DNA of 64,000 nucleotides, taken from Aralia elata. Taxonomy: Eukaryota; Streptophyta; Magnoliopsida; Apiales; Araliaceae. The notes below the pieces were generated by a model. It was not told the origin of the DNA. It was given only the letters and a program-made list of their open reading frames with translations, and did no database searches. A program made the position numbers and the translations under genes. Location: the NCBI GenBank assembly GCA_034770075.1, contig CM068380.1, forward strand, positions 36,598,695 to 36,662,694, given 5' to 3'. Below, piece by piece: positions 57,918 through 64,000 of the stretch. The stretch's first letter is position 1. The number at the start of each line of letters is the position of its first letter.

Positions 57918-59559
57918 ATTGCTACTTTTAGAAAGTGGCAAGATGATGCATAGTTGGCTCAATGCATCATGCTCGCATCCATGAGTAACGAGCTTCAGCG
58001 TCAGCATGAAACTATGGATGCTCCTACTGTACTCCTGCACCTTCAAAGAGTTGAATGGTGAGGAAAGTAGGACTGCTAGATATTAGATATCTAAGGAGCT
58101 CTTCCAATCTAGAATAACCGACGACACTACAGTATAGACAAATATCCTCAAAAATGATCAATCTGATTGAACAATTGGGATAACTAGGTTTAGTAATGGA
58201 TGGAGAGATGATCCAAGATTTGATCTTGCAATCACTTCTGGACTCTTTCTCACAATTTGTTGTGAATTTCTACATGAATAAGCTATATGTCAGCCTGCCT
58301 GAGTTGCTTAAACATGTTGAAAACTGTAGAGAGTCACTTTCCAACCAAGAAAGACCAAGTCTTACTGGTAGATAATTCTTCCAGGAAGCGGAAGAGGGCC
58401 AAAGGATCTTCTTAAAAGAAGAATAATTTAAAGAAGGTATATGGAAAGGCAATAACTAAGGACACTAAGAACAAAACTGATGCAGATAGCAAAGGAGTTT
58501 GCTTCCACTGTAATAAGCCTGGACACTGGAAAGGAAACTGTAAGGAGCATCTTGCAGAGGCTAACCAGAAGAAGCTTAGTGTAGCTTCGGTTACAGATAT
58601 AGGTTTGTTCATGATTGAAATAAATTTTTCTGTAAGTCAAGGTTCTACTTGGGTATTGGATACCAGCTATAGTTCTCACATATGCAATCCAATGCAGAGA
58701 CTAAGCAGAAGTAGAAAGCTAAACAAAGAGTAAGTAATCTTACGTGTGGAGAATGGAACAATGGTTACTACATTAGCCGTAGTAAATTATAGTGTAGCGT
58801 TGCCTACGGGCAAGTCTATTAAGTTAATAAGTTGTTATTATGTTCCAGTTCTCTTTAGAAACATTATTACTTCCGTTGTTGGACAAGGAAGGTTCTGGTA
58901 TTATATTTAAGAACAATTGTTGTTCTATTTATAATGATAATGTTTTGTTTGAAACTGGAAGATCACTTGATGGACTTTGTAAACTTGACTTACATGAAAA
59001 ATAATTTTGCAAATTGAACAAACTAGTAAAAGAAAAGGAGATGATCATTCAAAGAGTTGAATATGTGTATTTGATGAAATACAAGTCTGAATCATTTGAA
59101 AAGTTCAAAGAATTTAGAAGTGAAATAAATTGACAAAGTATTAAGATTCTTTGATCAGATCGAGGAAGGAATACTTGTGCAATAAGTTTCTAGATCATCT
59201 CAAAATGGTATTTTCTCATAATGGACACCTCTTGATACGCAATAATTGATTGGTGTATATACAAAGGAGAAATTGTACCTTGTTGGACATGGTACGGTCC
59301 ATAATGATTTTTATCGACATTCCAGTATCCATCTAGGGTTATGCCCTAGAAACGGCTGCATATCTACAAAATAAGGTAACCTCAAAATTCGGCCCCAAGA
59401 CTCTATAAAAGTTATGGATAGGGAGGATTCCTAATCTTAAGTATGTTAAGATAAGGGGTTGTCCAACTTATGTGAAAAAGGTTTCAAAAGATAAGTTTGG
59501 GACAAAATCTGACAAGTGCAGAGTTGTGGGATATCCTAAAGAAAGTTTAGGGTATTATT
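57918..59559 (+). pseudogene. Gag to integrase/RT-side relic of A'
   Basis: Resumes A' after D1 at the corresponding codon (ATFRKWQDDA in A). Many stops and indels are present. The zinc knuckle CFHCNKPGHWKGNC (58500-58541) is intact here, whereas A has it broken. Protease WVLDT is near 58651. A large internal deletion of about 260 bp after 59045 removes the start of integrase. The relic ends at GYPKESLGYY where the LTR of D2 starts. Confidence 0.85.
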
Positions 59560-62410
59560 TGTAACGAATGCAATTTTTATGATTGAATAAAAATATTTAT
59601 TGAGTTATATAAATATTTTTATTAATTTATTGAGTTAAATAAATAATTTATTAAGTTTTGGTGAAATGGGTATATGTTGAGTTTAATAATGTTAAATGTT
59701 AATTTGAGTGTGATTTGTTATGTTATTCTAATTTAATTTAATAATTAAATTAGATGATGAAGAGATTTATTTGAATAAATGATTTATTTGAATAATATAA
59801 TTCATTTGGTGTTATTGTTAATGGTTAAGTAAATTTATTATTTGAGTTAGTAAGGTTTAATTGAATTTATTTAATAATAAGTTCAATTAAATTAAATGTG
59901 TAACATTTTAAACTATATGTTATATTGGTTTATTAAAATAAATGAGAAAGTGTTTAATTCAGTTTTACCAAACAAGGCCCTATGATCTTTGTTTGGGAAT
60001 AATGGGTTATTTTATTTGTGTTTTACCAAACAAGGCCTTAAGACCTTTAGTTAGGATAATGGGTTATTTTATTTTGTATTTGCCAAACAAGCCTTATGGC
60101 TTTTGAATTTTTATAACTGATGATTTAATTAGATTATACGTTCCATCAGTTTATTTTTATTTCATCAGTTTTTATTTGTTTATTAAAGTTATCAGTTTAT
60201 ATTTTTTTTTAAAAAAAAACTACGTCAGTTAAGAAAGAAAAGAAAGAAGAGAAAGGAACAGAGTATTGTTGAGAGCTCTGTGAATTAGAAAAGAGAGAAC
60301 ATAGTTTTTTTTTTAGAATTGAGAGAAAAGAGAGAAGTTGAGGAGAAGAACTTAGAGATTGGAGAGGAGAATTCCAAAACCAAAGGTGTATTAACCAAGT
60401 TTTCTTTAATAGAAGGTATAAGTTTTCACTGTATTTTATTTTTAGTTCTCTATATATGAATTTCTATGCTATATACATGAATTACTTGGTGTAATTGGTA
60501 GTAATCATGTGTTAGATGATTATATGTTGATTAATAATCAATTTAGAGGTGTTAATTCATGAAAACATGATTTAGAGTGAAGTCTTTGTTTTTACAGAGT
60601 CTTATTTCATGTATGGTATATATATTTGATAATTGATGTTCAATTAGATTATTAATTGGTAAATTGACTTTTGATTGTGTTATTATGATGAAAAATGAAA
60701 AGAATGTAATTTGAATGGATTAAAATGAGTGAAAGATGAGTTTTCAGTGGTTGATTTTATTAAAATAACTAAAACATGAATATTTGGTTTTAACAGAGGA
60801 TTTTTGGTTTTAAATTGGTTGATTATGTGTTTTATAATGCTTAGATGATTAGAAACATGTTGGGTAATTATTCTATATCATATTTGATGTCTGGGTATGT
60901 TTAATTCGTATTTTGGATGGTAGAATTCAGAAAATTTTGGCCAAATTGGCCTAAGTTTTCACTGGTTCGCGAGCTGGGGAAGACGACAGTTGAGTCTCTC
61001 GCCCCGGCGAGAGAAATGAACTAATTCCTTCGCCCCGGCGGCAGCGTCGCCCCGACGACGAATTTGTTGAGTACATCTTCGCCCCGGCGACATCCTCTCC
61101 CCGGCGACGATTTTGTTAAGCTTTTTCTCGCCCCGTCGAGAATCACCACTGTTTTAAAAAAAAATATTATTTTTGTTTTCTTTTCTTGGAAGTTATGATG
61201 CATAATTAAACTTATATTAATGTGACTAATGTATTACCAAGATGGTTGCTAAACTAGTATTTGTTGACTATGATATGCTAAATGAGATAAAGAGCAAGCC
61301 TAAAATGTTTTTAATTTTGTGACTAATTATATTACCATTTTACAATTAAATGTTTAGGTTGTTTAAGGATCGTGAATTACTTAAATTTGTAATCTACGCT
61401 TGAGGCAAGTTCCTTATCTCAACTTTTTACTTTATGTTGAGCAAGTTTTCCTTCCTTAAGCTTGAGAATTATTTATAGTAAGTTGTTGTTCTCTTTTAAC
61501 TTGTTAATTTATTCAATACAAGTTTATTTATATTGAGCAAGCTTATTGACCTTAGCTTATTGATATTCAAGCAAGGTTATTATCATATACTTAAGCTTTA
61601 TTCCAATCATTGTTTGTTATTCAAACTTCGAGTGTAGTTTCTATTGAACAAATTCTATTGTTGAATTAGACTAGCAAACCCTTAATGATTCAGCTAGTCC
61701 TTAGTTGATGAGCGTTTCAAAGACTTAGAATTTTTTCTATACTTTTTCCAAGCCAATTTCCTTTTTGGTATGGATTCAGACAATAAACTGAGATGAACAA
61801 CCCTAATATAGGGGATTACTTACGCGACAGCGTTAAAATGTTTGTGCACAATACATTGTACAAAGGGCTGATCCCCCTGAGTACGAGATGTTGGTCCATA
61901 GTCTATATGACTGTTAAAAGTTACAGTAGAAATACTTGTCAACCTAGGACATAGTTCGAGGTCTTGTGACCCTCAGATATACTTTCTAAATCCTAAAATT
62001 ATTATTCCTCAGTTGAAATCCATTTCATTTGAATATTATTGTTATCGTACATGTGAGCAATTGTTTGCTCACCCTTGCACTAATCATTGCAGCCAAGACT
62101 GAGAAGTCGGACGAGCCGTCCACGAGCAAAGGCAAGGGCAAGATGCATAAATAGCTAGCGACCTGTTATTTACTTGATGATTATTTGTAACAATACTTGT
62201 TTAAATTATGTTTTATTCCGCACTTGATGTATTAAGGTCAAGATAACCTGGGATTTGAATGTTTAATAGTTTGGTGATGTAACCCATTTTGGGCAGATGT
62301 TTCTTTAAGTTTATTTAATTGTTCTTAACTATGGGTAGATAGATGTAAATGTATGTTATAGTGAACACCAAATCAGTGGGAATTAAGTACTTGGATTTGG
62401 GGGTGTCACA
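59560..62410 (+). repeat. 5' LTR of D2
   Basis: 2851 bp from TGTAACGAATGC to GGGGGTGTCACA. The CpG-rich inverted-repeat patch at 60985-61145 has several CGCCCCGGCG words. GAGAGAA-rich sequence lies near 60235-60365. It aligns with the D1 LTR throughout. Confidence 0.88.
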
Positions 62411-62413
62411 GGT

Positions 62414-62425
62414 TGGTATCAGAGC
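62414..62425 (+). other. Primer binding site of D2
   Basis: TGGTATCAGAGC three bases after the LTR, initiator-Met type, usual for chromoviral gypsy elements. Confidence 0.9.
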
Positions 62426-62648
62426 TGATAGGTTATGAACCTTTAGGTAGGGAAAACCTTAGGATAGTAGCCTTTTAGAAGATAGAGAATATAGAGGTGA
62501 TAAACTCTTATAGAGTTCTAAGGAATGAATTACGGAAATTCATAAAAGACAATAAAACGATTATGTGCTATGTGCTTATTTGATAACAAACTTATGTGCT
62601 CGCGAGTATTACCGATTAGTAATTAAAACTTAAAATTTTATTGTCAGG

Positions 62649-63464
62649 ATGACTGATAGAGGAGAGCCCAGCCAGACTAGGGAGGAGGAGCCCCGAGATA
62701 TTCATGTAGTTCATGAGCAGCTAATGCAGAGGGAGCCATCCCCATTGATTACAGTTACAGGCCACGAGTATGAGCCTGAGACTGATCCTGAGGAGGACCC
62801 TGAGGAGGATCCTGAGGAGGAGGAGGAGGAGGACCCTGAAGAGATACCACTATCTACTTTGGGTGTTCAGATGTACGAGCAGGTGTATGATCGCAACATA
62901 GAGTTGCAGGACAGAGTGGAGGAGTTAGAGGGGCAGCTGGCTGAGCGACAGTATGCTTTGGAGCAGAAGAACAGTGAGATTGAGGAGCTAGACATACGTC
63001 TTGGTGATGTGGAATGGAAGTTGGTTCATGTAAAGAGTGAAAAAGAGGAGTTAGAGGAACAGGCTGCGGAACGTCAAGCCACTTTAGAACAGAAGGATGC
63101 TGAGATTCAAGACCTTTCATCACGTCTTGCAGAGGCTGAGCAGAGGCTAGCACAGTCTGAGTATCGACGCGGACAGTTGATAGCCAGGAATGAAATTGTC
63201 CGAGATGAGTTGAAAGAGGAGTCAGCTAAGCGGGCGAGAGCTAAAACTGCTTGGTTAAGAGAGGCTGATCGTGCAGATAGAGTTGAGTGTGAGGTGCGAT
63301 CAAAGAAGGCTAAGATTGATGAGATGGAGTACATTTTTCACACCACGATAGACAGAGCTCAGGATCGCGTTCATCGTCATCCAGATATGATGGATCGAAG
63401 GATGATGACACGTTTTATGGAGCAGGAACGCCAGGAAGCTGTGCGTCGTGGGATGTCATCATAG
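62649..63464 (+). CDS. Extra coiled-coil ORF upstream of gag in gypsy element D2
   Basis: 271 codons, ATG to TAG, between primer site and gag. Residues 1-50 are polar; about 51-80 are highly acidic (a run of E/D with three DPEEDP-type units). 81-90 hold IPLSTLG. About 95-230 are a long heptad-rich coiled coil containing two related units of about 42 residues (VEELEGQLAERQ and KEELEEQAAERQ), then SAKRARA, RADRVECEVRSKKAK. The C-terminus is basic and Met-rich, ending RRGMSS. No zinc knuckle, protease or membrane segment is seen. It is not Gag, which follows 253 bp later. The same ORF exists in E (37104-37658). Function is unknown; a particle-associated or nucleic-acid-associated role is only a guess. 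Confidence 0.75.
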   Translation: MTDRGEPSQTREEEPRDIHVVHEQLMQREPSPLITVTGHEYEPETDPEEDPEEDPEEEEEEDPEEIPLSTLGVQMYEQVYDRNIELQDRVEELEGQLAERQYALEQKNSEIEELDIRLGDVEWKLVHVKSEKEELEEQAAERQATLEQKDAEIQDLSSRLAEAEQRLAQSEYRRGQLIARNEIVRDELKEESAKRARAKTAWLREADRADRVECEVRSKKAKIDEMEYIFHTTIDRAQDRVHRHPDMMDRRMMTRFMEQERQEAVRRGMSS

Positions 63465-63717
63465 ACTGTGATTAGTTATGCTATTACGAAATTATGAAGT
63501 TAATAAGTTGTTAATCCCAGTTTATATAATGGGATAGAATAATGATGTAAATAACTACGATGTTATCTTTATTATATTTTGAAGCAGTAAATGAATAAAA
63601 ATGTGAAAGTTTATCAGATGTGCTGTGTGTTAAGTGTTGTTTATAAGTGTTTAAGTTGAGACTTAAATGTTTAAGTAATTGAGCAATAGTCTAATAACGA
63701 GAATTCTTAACAGTAAA
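63465..63717 (+). other. Spacer between the extra ORF and gag in D2
   Basis: 253 bp, AT-rich, with ATAATGGGATAGAATAATGA near 63518 and GTTAAGTGTTGTTTA near 63630, both matched in element E. No ORF. Confidence 0.6.
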
Positions 63718-64000
63718 ATGCCGCCAAGAAGACAACCAACACGTCAACAGACCCCAGAGGGATCTACCAATAACGAAGAAGCCAACGCTAACCCAATGCA
63801 GCAGTTGGTAAACTTACTCACGGGAGCATTTGCTAATCAACCCCAAGCCCAGGCCACGACTTTCAAAGATTTCAAGGCCGTAGGACCCCCAGAATTTCAA
63901 GGGTCTATGAATCTGATAGAGGCTCAAACGTGGATTATGGAAATGGAGAAGGTGTTTGATGTCGCTAGGGTCAGCGAGGACCAGAAGACGGTATTTGCAA
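63718..64000 (+). CDS. Gag of D2, N-terminal part (cut by window edge)
   Basis: ATG 63718, MPPRR start, open to the last base (94 codons). Landmarks are PMQQLVNLLTGAFANQ, VGPPEFQGSMN and AQTWIMEMEKVFDV, the same as the gag of E at 48512 but without stops. It belongs to the gypsy gag domain family; its product builds the retrotransposon particle in the cytoplasm. Confidence 0.88.
   Translation, partial: MPPRRQPTRQQTPEGSTNNEEANANPMQQLVNLLTGAFANQPQAQATTFKDFKAVGPPEFQGSMNLIEAQTWIMEMEKVFDVARVSEDQKTVFA

Larger units (their letters stand above)
51963..59559 (+). mobile_element. Ty1/copia element A', second family-A copy, split by D1 and cut by D2
   Basis: LTR 51963-53233, primer site, palindrome cluster (53346-53470), leader with four hairpin motifs, then gag-pol relics 54906-55077 and 57918-59559. 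D1 (55078-57917) is inserted with an ATTGC duplication. The copy ends in integrase/RT-side sequence at 59559 where the LTR of D2 starts. It is inserted into integrase of element E. Confidence 0.85.
59560..64000 (+). mobile_element. Tekay/Del-like gypsy element D2, 5' part, runs off the window
   Basis: LTR 59560-62410, primer site 62414-62425, extra coiled-coil ORF 62649-63464, then gag from 63718 to the window end. It is the best preserved gypsy copy here: no lesion is seen in the part that is visible. It interrupts A'. Whether it is complete depends on sequence beyond 64000. Confidence 0.88.

Overview
The window is plant nuclear DNA, almost certainly from a eudicot with a repeat-rich genome. 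The evidence is one spliced NPF/PTR2 transporter gene with plant-type GT-AG introns, followed by about 50 kb of nested plant LTR retrotransposons of the Ty1/copia and Ty3/gypsy superfamilies. I see no bacterial, organellar, tRNA or rRNA gene. I cannot name the species.

Layout. (1) 316-2045: a short, internally deleted Ty3/gypsy-type element with two LTRs and a CATAA target-site duplication. (2) 3404-7681, minus strand: a four-exon NPF5-like gene whose exons join without a frame break into 571 codons. Its 2.2-kb second intron holds a MITE and the tail of a LINE. (3) 7.7-12.5 kb: AT-rich intergenic DNA with a relic duplication of the NPF 5' end, an interleaved inverted repeat, a degraded MITE and a 1.1-kb hAT-like element. 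(4) 12.5-64 kb: the retrotransposon block.

The retrotransposon block, in order. A gypsy LTR fragment on the minus strand (12544-14840) is cut by copia element A (14841-22264; 1.8-kb LTR and a broken gag-pol). A is interrupted at the last codons of pol by SIRE-like copia element B (22265-37103), which has the unusual arrangement LTR-internal-LTR-internal. B copy 1 keeps an open 559-aa envelope-like ORF, while gag-pol is dead in both copies. B copy 2 stops abruptly at 37103 against a Tekay/Del-like gypsy fragment, E. E is split at 37658/48209 by Tat-like element F (37659-48203; 2.0-kb LTRs, AGTAG duplication, tRNA-Arg-type primer site). F has scrambled pol pieces and a series of tandem arrays in its 3' region. 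E continues as gag-pol to 51962, where a second copy of the A family, A', begins. A' is split by D1, a one-LTR gypsy remnant with an ATTGC duplication, and cut off at 59559 by D2, another gypsy element of the same family. D2 runs off the right edge with LTR, primer site, an extra coiled-coil ORF and the start of gag.

Most interesting points. An uncharacterised coiled-coil ORF lies between the primer site and gag in the gypsy family seen as D2 and E; it occurs in two independent copies with a different number of internal repeat units. Copia family A has small hairpin motifs in its leader whose loops differ in a coordinated way between A and A', plus perfect GC-rich palindromes just after the primer site. 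F shows several satellite-like arrays that appear to have grown from one shared core. The two B internal regions are almost identical in the middle but diverged at the edges. All LTR, TSD and ORF boundaries were read by eye; lineage names rest on motif recognition, not on a search.
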